Source: an uncultured Selenomonadales bacterium
GTDB taxonomy: Bacteria > Bacillota > Negativicutes > Acidaminococcales > Acidaminococcaceae
DNA length: 47,715 nucleotides
Assembly (NCBI GenBank): GCA_900315345.1
Contig: OMYP01000021.1
Span: 1 to 47,715 of the forward strand
Reading direction: 5' to 3'
In this document: in pieces, positions 40,726 to 47,715 of the stretch
How the letters are laid out: each line of letters opens with the position of its first letter
Numbering within the stretch: position 1 is the stretch's first letter
Position numbers and translations under genes: made by a program
Notes under the pieces: model-generated
What the model was told of the DNA's origin: nothing
Database searches by the model: none
What the model saw: only the letters and a program-made list of their open reading frames with translations

Positions 40726-41928
40726 ATGAATCTGTCTGTCCAAATCCTGCTTGCACTGGTCCTGTCCGTTGCCGTTGGTCTCGGTGTTGGACCCGAAGGG
40801 CTTCCTTTCGTTAACAAATGGATCGCCCCCATCGGAACGATTTTCATCAACTTCATCAAGATGATGATCGTACCTGTCGTATTCTGTTCACTGATCGTAG
40901 GCGTTACCAGTCTGGGCGGTGACGGCAAAAAGTTAGGGCGCATCAGTGCCAAAACCATCGTCCTGTACCTGTTCACCACAGCGATTGCCATTGTTCTGGG
41001 CTTTACCGTAGCCGGCATTATCCATCCCGGTGCGGGGCTGGAAATTGCAGGGAAGGTAGCACCGAAAGTTAAAGAGGCGCCGACCTTTATGCAGGTGCTG
41101 GTGAACATGGTTCCCACCAATCCCATTGAATCCATGGCCAAAGCACAGATCCTGCCTATCATTATTTTCGCCCTGTTTGTAGGCGTTGGCATTACCCAGG
41201 TCGGCCCCAAACATTCCAATCCGCTTGTCGACTTTTTTGACGCGGCTGCGGAAGTCTGCTACAAGATCATTGCTATGGTCATGAAGTTTGCTCCCTACGG
41301 CGTTTTCGCACTGCTGCTGCCGGTAGTATGCAAAAACGGTCCCAAGGTTCTGCTCCCGCTGCTGAGTGTTATCCTGTGCGTTGCAATTGGCTGTATCCTG
41401 CAGTGCATCATCGTTTACTCCACTCTGGCGTCTGTTGGCGGCGGCGTGTCCCCGCTGAAATTCTTCCGGGGCATGTCCGAAGCTATGATGATTGCGTTCA
41501 CCACCTGTTCTTCCGCAGCGGCTCTTCCGGTTAACCTGAAGAACTGTCAGGAAAAATTAGGTCTGTCCCGGGAAGTTTCTTCCTTCGTACTGCCTCTGGG
41601 CTGCACCATCAACATGGACGGCACGGCACTGTATATGGGTGTATGCAGTCTGTTCATCGCTAACGTGTTTGGCGTTAATCTGACTACGAATGATATGGTT
41701 ATGATCGTATTCACCGGTACCCTGGCTTCCATCGGTACTGCCGGTGTTCCCGGCGCAGGCCTCATCATGCTGGCTATGGTGCTGCAAGCGGTGCAGCTGC
41801 CTATGGAAGGTCTGGCCCTGGTAGCCGGTATCGACCGTGTACTGGATATGTTCCGTACCTGCGTTAACATCACCGGTGACGGTGCGGTTGCCTGCGTAGT
41901 AGACAAGAGCGAACGTTCCCGCATGTAA
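40726..41928 (+). CDS. Dicarboxylate/amino acid:cation symporter (DAACS, GltP/GltT type)
   Basis: A 400-residue inner-membrane transporter of the glutamate transporter fold, moving glutamate, aspartate or C4-dicarboxylates with sodium or protons. About eight transmembrane helices and two re-entrant loops fit the length. The substrate motifs are TTCSSAAALPVN (HP1) and CTINMDGTALYMG (TM7), and TGTLASIGTAGVPGAG forms HP2. The late D-x-x-x-D segment GIDRVLDMFRTCVNITGDG carries the amino-acid-contacting Asp and Arg-equivalent positions, which favours an amino acid substrate. Glutamate uptake would suit a glutamate fermenter (inference). ACGAGGTAA precedes the ATG. Confidence 0.93.
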   Translation: MNLSVQILLALVLSVAVGLGVGPEGLPFVNKWIAPIGTIFINFIKMMIVPVVFCSLIVGVTSLGGDGKKLGRISAKTIVLYLFTTAIAIVLGFTVAGIIHPGAGLEIAGKVAPKVKEAPTFMQVLVNMVPTNPIESMAKAQILPIIIFALFVGVGITQVGPKHSNPLVDFFDAAAEVCYKIIAMVMKFAPYGVFALLLPVVCKNGPKVLLPLLSVILCVAIGCILQCIIVYSTLASVGGGVSPLKFFRGMSEAMMIAFTTCSSAAALPVNLKNCQEKLGLSREVSSFVLPLGCTINMDGTALYMGVCSLFIANVFGVNLTTNDMVMIVFTGTLASIGTAGVPGAGLIMLAMVLQAVQLPMEGLALVAGIDRVLDMFRTCVNITGDGAVACVVDKSERSRM

Positions 41929-42021
41929 TATTTAAAGAAAGCCCTGCAAAGGCTCTGAAAAACAGTAACGCCTGAAACAAGGGATATGATCCGCATTTGA
42001 AAAAAAGATAGAGTCCTGATT

Positions 42022-42070
42022 TCCGGGATGGCACCGTTAAAATGCTGTCCCGGATTTATTTTGTGTTTTA
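42022..42070 (+). terminator. Rho-independent terminator after the symporter gene
   Basis: TCCGGGATGGCA (42022-42033) pairs over 12 positions with TGCTGTCCCGGA (42043-42054), then TTTATTTTGTGTTTTATTT. Confidence 0.88.
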
Positions 42071-42085
42071 TTTACATTTTAATGT

Positions 42086-42113
42086 TTGCATTTTGCGCCG
42101 GATGTGGTACAAT
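42086..42113 (+). promoter_or_regulatory. Promoter of the YcxB-like gene
   Basis: TTGCAT (42086-42091) and TACAAT (42108-42113), spacer 16 bases, with TGG before the -10 (extended type). Confidence 0.65.
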
Positions 42114-42163
42114 ACAAAAATGAGTAACGAACTCGAAGAGAGAGCAAGGGGAGAGTTGTAGCA

Positions 42164-42655
42164 ATGCGAATTATTTATAAAACAAGTACGGTTTACAGCG
42201 CAACAGAGTTTGGCAAAATGAATCTGGAGATCCAGAAGCACGACAGCAAGTTCAAAAAAGCCCAGTATATCATTGCGGCTATCATTGCGGTTATTATCGC
42301 CATCTGTCTGTACAATGCCTGGTATATTGCCGCGGGCCTCATGGTGGTAGCGGGATTTGCAGTATTCCTGTATCTGATTCCTTATAATGTGAAACGGGCT
42401 GCGGAGAAGGAATTTGCCAAGAGCCGCCTGGAAGGGACGCCCAGCAATATGACTTTCTATCTGGACCATTATGAAGAGGTCAACAAGATGGGACGGGCCG
42501 CCTACAAATATGTGCAGCTGCGCCATATCTATGAAACGCCTACCAATTTTTACCTGATGCTGAACGACAAGCAGGGCGCTATTGTAGAAAAATCCAAGTG
42601 CAAACCGGAGCTGGTCAAGTTTATCGGCAAGATTAAAGCCCAGTACAAGCTGTAA
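42164..42655 (+). CDS. YcxB-like membrane protein
   Basis: A 163-residue protein. An N-terminal cytoplasmic segment is followed by two adjacent transmembrane helices (about residues 33-52 and 54-75). A C-terminal domain (YNVKRAAEKEFAKSR, then NFYLMLNDKQGAIVEKSKC) resembles the YcxB-like PH-type fold of small Gram-positive membrane proteins. Function is unknown. It is a single-gene unit with its own promoter and terminator. The ribosome-binding site is GGGGAGAG. Confidence 0.7.
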   Translation: MRIIYKTSTVYSATEFGKMNLEIQKHDSKFKKAQYIIAAIIAVIIAICLYNAWYIAAGLMVVAGFAVFLYLIPYNVKRAAEKEFAKSRLEGTPSNMTFYLDHYEEVNKMGRAAYKYVQLRHIYETPTNFYLMLNDKQGAIVEKSKCKPELVKFIGKIKAQYKL

Positions 42656-42670
42656 TCAATAATACAATAT

Positions 42671-42705
42671 CCCCTGTTGTTACAATACAGCAGGGGGCTT
42701 TTTTA
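42671..42705 (+). terminator. Rho-independent terminator after the YcxB-like gene
   Basis: CCCCTGTTGT (42671-42680) pairs with ACAGCAGGGG (42687-42696), then GCTTTTTT. Confidence 0.9.
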
Positions 42706-42734
42706 TGAAAGCAACAGTTTTCTGAGGGGATTTG

Positions 42735-43775
42735 ATGAAACAACGTTTAATAGCGCTGCTGTTAGCCCTGGTTATCGGCCTGACCTTATTTCATTTCCAT
42801 ATTCCCATACCCTTTATGCTCAGCGGGATCATCGCCGCCTCCTTTTTGAAATTTTTTGTCTGGCGCTACCTGAACTGGCCCATCTCCTGGCGGAATCTGG
42901 GGCTGATGGTGGCTGGTTACGGAATCGGGCGGGATTTTACCCAGGATACCCTGCTGCAGATGTCGCAGCAGCTGGCCGGTGTTTTTGGGGCCTCCCTGCT
43001 TGCGATCGGGATTTCCCTGCTGGTGGCCTGGGTAACCTACAAACACACCTTTGCCAATCTGCTGAGCTGCGTAATGGGGATGCTGCCCGGTGGCCTGAAT
43101 CAGATGATGCTTATGGCAGCGGAAGATCCCCGGGTGGATGCTAACGTAGTCGTTATGCAGCAGACCATCCGGCTGTTCGGGGTGGTGATCACCGTACCAT
43201 TCCTGGTGATCCATCTGCTGGGGGCAACGGTTTCCTCCCAGGGGTTGCTGACCCATGCCAATAATACAGGGCTTACCTGGTTGTGTCTGTTCCCTATTGC
43301 GGGGCTTGGGGCTTTTCTGGCAAAGAAAATCAAGATGCCCACGTCTGCCCTTATCGGTCCTATTCTTGCTACAGCACTGTTTTCTATCGGGTCTGGCATG
43401 GAATTGCAAAAAGCGCCTCCGATCCTGATGAACCTGGCACAGATGAACATCGGACTTTTTATGGGTTGCATGCTGGATAAGGAAAGGCTGTACCGGACGC
43501 GATTGCTGCTGCCTTATGCTCTGATTGGAACCTTTCTGATCATTGGGGGCAGCGTTGTCATGGCCGAATTGTTGTCCCGGTACTATGGTATCCCCATCGT
43601 TACATCCTTCCTGGCCATGGCCCCGGGGGGCGTGGCGGAAATGTGTCTGGCAGGAATGAGCATGGGGGCGGATGTTTCCCTGATCCTTACTTATCAGATC
43701 GTGCGTCTTCTGATGATGAACCTGACGGTACCGTTTTTTATAAACAGATATTTTGACGAAAATTATAAAGGGTAG
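42735..43775 (+). CDS. AbrB family membrane protein (putative transporter)
   Basis: A 346-residue integral membrane protein of the AbrB/YgjV-like duplication family (pfam AmoA/AbrB membrane type), unrelated to the DNA-binding AbrB. About ten hydrophobic segments are visible, with an internal duplication: the segment around GVMGMLPGGLNQMMLMAAED in the first half recurs as MAPGGVAEMCLAGMSMGADVSLI in the second. The family is thought to be a transporter, but the substrate is unknown. The ATG at 42735 follows GAGGGG; a TTG one codon earlier is possible. Confidence 0.82.
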   Translation: MKQRLIALLLALVIGLTLFHFHIPIPFMLSGIIAASFLKFFVWRYLNWPISWRNLGLMVAGYGIGRDFTQDTLLQMSQQLAGVFGASLLAIGISLLVAWVTYKHTFANLLSCVMGMLPGGLNQMMLMAAEDPRVDANVVVMQQTIRLFGVVITVPFLVIHLLGATVSSQGLLTHANNTGLTWLCLFPIAGLGAFLAKKIKMPTSALIGPILATALFSIGSGMELQKAPPILMNLAQMNIGLFMGCMLDKERLYRTRLLLPYALIGTFLIIGGSVVMAELLSRYYGIPIVTSFLAMAPGGVAEMCLAGMSMGADVSLILTYQIVRLLMMNLTVPFFINRYFDENYKG

Positions 43776-43871
43776 GGGAACCTGAAATCAGAATAGAGAT
43801 AGAAAAGCGTATGGCAAAGAGGTCTGAAAAAGACGCCGGCAATCACAAAAACATATTTAAATAATTTTCCA

Positions 43872-43928
43872 TAAAAAAAGCACGTAACTTCTGTGATAAC
43901 TGCAGGTTGTTACGTGCTCTTTTATTTG
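43872..43928. terminator. Bidirectional terminator between the AbrB-type gene and pdxK
   Basis: AGCACGTAAC (43879-43888) pairs with GTTACGTGCT (43909-43918), with an A tract before and a T tract after. It serves convergent genes. Confidence 0.9.
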
Positions 43929-43951
43929 ATTAGGAGAGTAAGATCCGAGTG

Positions 43952-44752
43952 CTATTCCCGCCAGGCGCAGTGTTGCAGGGCACCGGACCATTGGTTCAGC
44001 CGGAAGGACTTACGCAGTGCGGAAGCGATAAAGGCTTCCGCCTTTTCCAGCGCCTCTGTAACTTCCATTCCTTTGGCCAGACCGGCAGTGACTGCAGCGG
44101 AGAAGGTGCAGCCTGCCCCGTGATTATAGGCTCCCGTAATTTTCGGGTGCCTTTTTTCCGTAAAGGTTTTACCGTCATAAACAATTTCCAGCGCGTCGCT
44201 TCCGGAAAGGCGGTCACCGGCTTTAATGATTACATAGTTGCAGCCGTTATCGTGAATTTTTGCCGCAGCCTGTTTCATATCATCCACATTGGTAATGGAC
44301 GGCATATCCGCAAGATAGGCGGCTTCCAGCAGGTTTGGCGTCATAACCAGGGCCCGTTTCACCAGAAGCTCTTTCGTTGCCGCCGCTGCTTCCGGAACCA
44401 TGATGGTATCAATGCCCTTGCAGACCATGACCGGATCGATGACAACATTTTTCAGCTCATACTTGTCGATGGTCCGGGCAACCAGCTCCACCAGCTCTGC
44501 GCTGCCCAGCATGCCGGTCTTCATCGCATCACAGCCAATGCCCTGCAAAATCGTGGCCAGCTGTTTTTCAATAACACTTTCTTCAATAGGATAAATTTCG
44601 TGGGCCCAGTCAGCGTTTGGATTCTGGGCTACGATGCAGGTAAGGGCTGTCATGCCGTAAACGCCCATCTCCTGGAAGGTTTTCAGGTCAGCCTCCATGC
44701 CGGCGCCGCCGCTTGTATCGGATCCGGCGATGGTCATTGCTTTGTACATCAT
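43952..44752 (-). CDS. pdxK: Pyridoxine/pyridoxal/HMP kinase of the ThiD-like PdxK type
   Basis: A 266-residue ribokinase-fold enzyme. TIAGSDTSGGAGMEADLKTFQEMGVYGMTALT is the substrate-binding start. VIDPVMVCKG and the ATP/catalytic loop NHGAGCTFSAAVTAGLAKG follow. The sequence follows Bacillus subtilis PdxK (the pyridoxal kinase derived from the ThiD family) more closely than true ThiD, including the VCKG motif. The alternative is a hydroxymethylpyrimidine kinase for thiamine. It is a single-gene unit. The start ATG at 44752 follows GAGGGGG. Confidence 0.85.
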   Translation of the reverse strand: MMYKAMTIAGSDTSGGAGMEADLKTFQEMGVYGMTALTCIVAQNPNADWAHEIYPIEESVIEKQLATILQGIGCDAMKTGMLGSAELVELVARTIDKYELKNVVIDPVMVCKGIDTIMVPEAAAATKELLVKRALVMTPNLLEAAYLADMPSITNVDDMKQAAAKIHDNGCNYVIIKAGDRLSGSDALEIVYDGKTFTEKRHPKITGAYNHGAGCTFSAAVTAGLAKGMEVTEALEKAEAFIASALRKSFRLNQWSGALQHCAWRE

Positions 44753-44959
44753 TATGATTTTCCCCCTCGTAAAGATGAAATGGTAGTTCTTTTGTTTTAC
44801 AGTGAACAGGAAAGAAGCAAAAATTGTTTTAAAAGGTATATTATAATCAATGTTACAGTAACTGCACCTCTCATTATAGGGGAAAATCAAGAATTAAAAA
44901 GGGACAGTTTGTATAAAAATGAGCACAAAGTGGCCTGAATTGCCAGCTGTTGAAACTGC

Positions 44960-46657
44960 TTACCTGAAATTGTATTCCGTTACGATTTTTTCCCGGTTAA
45001 ACAATATATCCTGGGGATATTCATACAGACAAATCGCAAGATAAGAACCGGCGATGTTGGAAACATTGTTAAATCCGCAGTGCTGCAGGGCCATTACGGC
45101 GTTATAACTGCGCTGGCTGGAACGGCAGTGGAGATACACGGGCCGGTCTTTGGGTATCTCGTCCATGCGCTGGCGCAACTGGCTTAAAGGAATATTCACC
45201 GCATTTAACAGATGGCCTGCGCTGAATTCGCCGGGCTCCCGCACGTCAATGATGCAGGCGTTGCTTTCCACCAGTTCCCGGACCTTTGTAAGAGGAACCT
45301 GCCGGTATACGCCGTTCAGCAGGTTCAGGCCTACCAGGGCAGCCATGTTAACAGCGTCTTTGGCGGTGCTCACTACAGGTGCGTAACACAGCTCCAGATT
45401 TTTTAAATCCTCAAGGGTGCCGTTCATGGAGATGACGGCGGCAATCACGTCGATCCGCCGGTCGGCCTCTCCCTTGCCAATAGCCTGAGCCCCTAAAATG
45501 CGACCCGTAGGTGTTTCAAAAATAACTTTCAGATGGATTGGGTGGGCGTCGGGCATGAGGCTCACCTTGTCGGAGGGAATAACATAGGCTGTTTCATACG
45601 GTATGTTTTCCGCTTTTGCAGTTTTTTCGTTCAGGCCGGTACTGGCTGCCAGCAGGTCGAAGATGCGGATGACAGAAGAGCCGATAAACCCTTTTTGCTG
45701 GTTGCGCAGTCCATAGATGTGATCCGCCGCTGCCCGGGCTTCCATCTGGGCGGGCCAGGCCAGGGCCAGCCGCATGGGCTTACGGGTGAGACGGTTAAAA
45801 ACTTCGATGGCATCGCCCACTGCGTAAACAGAGGGGTCGCTGGTCTGGAAATTGGCATTGACCTTGATACCGCCGGTTTCACCGATGGCAAGGCCCGCAT
45901 TCCTGGCCAGTGCGGTTTCGGGACGGATGCCGATGGCCATGACTACTGCGTCGGCTTTCACGCTTTTGCCGCTGGCAAGCTCTACAGTTCCGTCATGAAT
46001 CGCTTTCACTCCGTCCTTCAGTACCAGTGTGATACCCTTGTCCAGCATTTCTTTGTGGAGGATCTGGGCCATGTCGTAATCGAAGGGCATCATGACCTGG
46101 TCCATGGCTTCAATTAACGTTACTTTATAACCGGCATGGACAAGGTTTTCCCCAATCTCGCAGCCGATGAAGCCGCCGCCAACCACTGCGATGTCTGTTG
46201 CTTTATGAGTTCGCATATAATCATCCAGCTTTACGATATCCACTACGTTGCGGATACCGAAAACGTTTTCATTCCGAATGCCTTCGATGGAACCGGGCAT
46301 CACCGGCTCGCCGCCGGGGGAAAGGATCAGGGCATCGTACGTTTCTTTATATTCTTTGCCTTCAGTTAAATTTGTAACGGTTACGGTTTTTTCTTCCCGG
46401 TTGATGGCGGTTACTTCCTGTTCCGTACGGACTTCGATATTGTATTTCCTTTTGAACTGGGCAGGATCCATCATGATCAGGTCGGCGCTGTCAGCTACAG
46501 TGCGGCTCAGGAAATAGGGAAGGGCGCAGTTGGAAAAGGAAACGTGGGGGCCCCGTTCAAAAATGATGATCTCCGCATGTTCGTCCAGACGACGGGCCCG
46601 GGCAGCCGCAGAAGCGCCGCCGGCGACTCCGCCAACTACTAAAATACGTTTGCTCAA
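44960..46657 (-). CDS. CoA-disulfide reductase/rhodanese fusion (CoADR-Rhd)
   Basis: A 565-residue FAD protein. The FAD motif VVGGVAGGASAAARARR is at 7-23 and the redox cysteine Cys44 lies in SFSNCALPYFL, as in CoADR. A central NADH-binding GGGFIGCE follows. The C-terminal 100 residues are a rhodanese domain with catalytic Cys511 in LHCRSSQRS. Such fusions reduce CoA-disulfide or CoA-persulfide and polysulfide with NAD(P)H, and often serve redox balance in anaerobes. The start is a TTG at 46657 behind GGAGGAAAG. Possible substrates beyond CoA-disulfide cannot be separated by sequence alone. Confidence 0.9.
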   Translation of the reverse strand: MSKRILVVGGVAGGASAAARARRLDEHAEIIIFERGPHVSFSNCALPYFLSRTVADSADLIMMDPAQFKRKYNIEVRTEQEVTAINREEKTVTVTNLTEGKEYKETYDALILSPGGEPVMPGSIEGIRNENVFGIRNVVDIVKLDDYMRTHKATDIAVVGGGFIGCEIGENLVHAGYKVTLIEAMDQVMMPFDYDMAQILHKEMLDKGITLVLKDGVKAIHDGTVELASGKSVKADAVVMAIGIRPETALARNAGLAIGETGGIKVNANFQTSDPSVYAVGDAIEVFNRLTRKPMRLALAWPAQMEARAAADHIYGLRNQQKGFIGSSVIRIFDLLAASTGLNEKTAKAENIPYETAYVIPSDKVSLMPDAHPIHLKVIFETPTGRILGAQAIGKGEADRRIDVIAAVISMNGTLEDLKNLELCYAPVVSTAKDAVNMAALVGLNLLNGVYRQVPLTKVRELVESNACIIDVREPGEFSAGHLLNAVNIPLSQLRQRMDEIPKDRPVYLHCRSSQRSYNAVMALQHCGFNNVSNIAGSYLAICLYEYPQDILFNREKIVTEYNFR

Positions 46658-46782
46658 AATTCTTTCCTCCTGTTCTATAAGTTTAAAAATCCCTAATTAA
46701 AATATGAGAGATGTTGAGAAATTTGTCCGACCTCTCAGGATTCATTTAATCAGCGATTCCTTAAGTTTCAGTTTATAAAATA

Positions 46783-46810
46783 CCGGTATCAGTAGGAACT
46801 GATACCGGTT
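46783..46810 (-). terminator. Hairpin terminator after the C_GCAxxG_C_C gene
   Basis: ACCGGTATCAG (46783-46793) and CTGATACCGGT (46800-46810) form an 11-bp perfect stem. It lies 5 bases past the stop, with ATTTTAT following on the minus strand. Confidence 0.75.
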
Positions 46811-46814
46811 TGTC

Positions 46815-47327
46815 TTATTTTTTCAGTGCGGCCCTGGTAGCTTCTTTCGCGCAGAAACCGATGATTTTTTTACAGTTACGTGCCCGGTTTTTGGCGCCTT
46901 CCTTGGTAGATTCGTCAAAGGGGAAGCACAGGTCCCGGCATTCGATGGTTCCGTATTCGGTGATGCACTTTTTCACATAGTCGCCATGGCGGGGATAGAT
47001 GCCGGTGCCTTCATGGTGCAGCTCGTCCACACGTTCTGCAAAGGTCTCTTTTGCATAAGGATTCTTACGGCCCTGCTTGCTGCCGATAACCACCATACCT
47101 GCGTTAACTGCGCCGCAGGTGTGTTTTGTGAAACCCATGCCGCCTCCCATACCGGAAACAAGGGCGATGATTTCGGGAGGATATTCGCTGATGCCCAAAT
47201 CCAAAAATCCCTGCAGCACACATTCGCCGCAGTTCAGCCCGTGTTTGAAATGCTCCATGGCGTTTTGGGATGCTTTCTCTGCCAGCTGTTCGATTTCTTC
47301 TTCCGTGTAGATTTTCTTTTCTTCCAT
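46815..47327 (-). CDS. C_GCAxxG_C_C family protein
   Basis: A 170-residue cytoplasmic protein of the C_GCAxxG_C_C family, found mainly in anaerobes. The pattern is visible: HGLNCGECVLQGF (Cys pair), then GGGMGFTKHTCGAVNAGMVVIG (the CGAxxAG motif), and later CITEYGTIECRDLCFPF and CKKIIGFCA with further cysteines. Nine cysteines suggest metal or iron-sulfur binding. The function is not established. Residues 1-30 are helical and charged. The ATG at 47327 follows GAGGAAG. It precedes the CoA-disulfide reductase, from which the terminator at 46783 separates it. Confidence 0.85.
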   Translation of the reverse strand: MEEKKIYTEEEIEQLAEKASQNAMEHFKHGLNCGECVLQGFLDLGISEYPPEIIALVSGMGGGMGFTKHTCGAVNAGMVVIGSKQGRKNPYAKETFAERVDELHHEGTGIYPRHGDYVKKCITEYGTIECRDLCFPFDESTKEGAKNRARNCKKIIGFCAKEATRAALKK

Positions 47328-47439
47328 GATGATCTTCCTCCTCTTGTAATTTATTAAAAACATAACTCTGGCAAGTATTAAATTTTCAATATCAAATATA
47401 TATCTGTGAATTGAAAGTGTGCTGATATTTTATATTTTA

Positions 47440-47445
47440 ATTATA
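47440..47445 (-). promoter_or_regulatory. Possible -10 element for the C_GCAxxG_C_C gene
   Basis: TATAAT on the minus strand, about 113 bases before the start; no good -35 at 17 bases. Confidence 0.35.
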
Positions 47446-47499
47446 TCATGAATTCCTATTATTTGCAGGGATTTCTGATAACGATGCGGAAAATCAGAA

Positions 47500-47677
47500 T
47501 TTGTGTGCCAAAGTTATGCTGTCAGGCAAAGGCATCGCAAACCCGTCACCGATTGCTATTCCATGGACTCATTCGCCTGTGGCTTCGAAACTCGGCGCTT
47601 CGCCCCTCATGGCTCATGCGTAACGCATCACGCTTCGCCTTTGGCTTGCGTTCTGCGGCGCACTGCATATAGATAAA
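47500..47677 (-). repeat. Foldback (MITE-like) repeat, copy 4, inverted and diverged
   Basis: In plus-strand order TTTGTGTGCC, TTATGCTGTCAGGCAAAGGC and CGCAAACCCGTC make the outer arm that copies 1 and 3 lack, in reverse orientation. The GAGTTTCG/CGAAACTC segment and the CCATGG-ACTCATTCGCCTGTGG arm match copy 1's right side (inverse complement). Beyond 47610 the other half differs (GGCTCATGCGTAACGCATC), and the terminal TGTGC-type end is not clear. It may be a second subtype or a rearranged copy. Confidence 0.6.
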
Positions 47678-47715
47678 AGTTTTCAATCAGCTTCGCCCTG
47701 CGGGCTTGCTTCTTG

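Noticed and set aside
43949..44938. A 329-codon plus-strand frame opposite pdxK
   Set aside because: It covers pdxK antisense and its promoter region; low-complexity content and no start signal.

Overview
The window reads as chromosomal DNA of a Gram-negative member of the Firmicutes (Negativicutes), most likely Acidaminococcaceae. The support is family-level: an IspH fused to a ribosomal protein S1-like protein, a cmk-plsC-ispH/S1 gene order, a type 2 isopentenyl-diphosphate isomerase, a two-subunit class I fumarase, a hemA-hemC-cobA/hemD-hemB-hemL cluster, a glutamate/dicarboxylate:cation symporter, intermediate GC content, and strong Shine-Dalgarno (SD) sites with several TTG starts. No 16S gene is present, so the genus is an inference. 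The DNA is gene-dense and mostly housekeeping. There is one insertion sequence, one tRNA and a small family of foldback repeats.

Layout. 1-1530: the 3' end of galU, then galE (UDP-sugar supply), separated by a foldback repeat. 1662-4253: an ABC-F ATPase and the tRNA adenosine deaminase TadA. 4415-4503: tRNA-Ser(CGA). 4653-5549: a PEP mutase/isocitrate lyase family enzyme. 5886-7298: an unrecognised secreted glycine-zipper protein. 7578-11203: TrmO, a YbgC-type thioesterase, a CofE-like protein, a membrane-anchored unknown, RdgB and a YfcE-type phosphoesterase. 11309-13476: fumarase alpha and beta and an unknown. 13681-15838 (minus): an ATP-grasp protein and an esterase. 16272-24235: a long forward gene run with a site-2 protease, ScpA, ScpB, an RluB-type pseudouridine synthase, a BaiN/HI0933-type flavoprotein, Cmk, PlsC and IspH-S1. 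It is followed by Fni, an M18 aminopeptidase, a flavodoxin with a long basic tail, and a STAS/HATPase pair (to 28477).

28655-35601 (minus) is a complete route from glutamyl-tRNA to uroporphyrinogen III with a siroheme branch. Transcription order is sirC/MET8, hemA, hemC, cobA-hemD, hemB, hemL, with the first three genes overlapping. 35820-38003: a nitroreductase, a small secreted protein built of F-P repeats, and a DacF-type D,D-carboxypeptidase. 38060-39946: a complete IS1182-like element. 40050-47327: a DUF6173-like gene behind a GTATAC-repeat operator candidate, a glutamate/dicarboxylate symporter, a YcxB-like membrane protein, an AbrB-type membrane protein, PdxK, a CoA-disulfide reductase/rhodanese fusion, and a C_GCAxxG_C_C protein.

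The least ordinary items are: (i) a foldback, MITE-like repeat whose copies look like deletion derivatives of one long palindrome; (ii) a strong in-frame SD and ATG inside the ispH-S1 fusion that could release a free S1 protein; (iii) a secreted six-fold F-P repeat protein placed directly before dacF; (iv) three GTATAC hexamers at an exact 8-bp period over a promoter; and (v) an IS promoter that predicts a leaderless transposase mRNA. I found no CRISPR array, phage module, toxin-antitoxin pair or obvious defence system.
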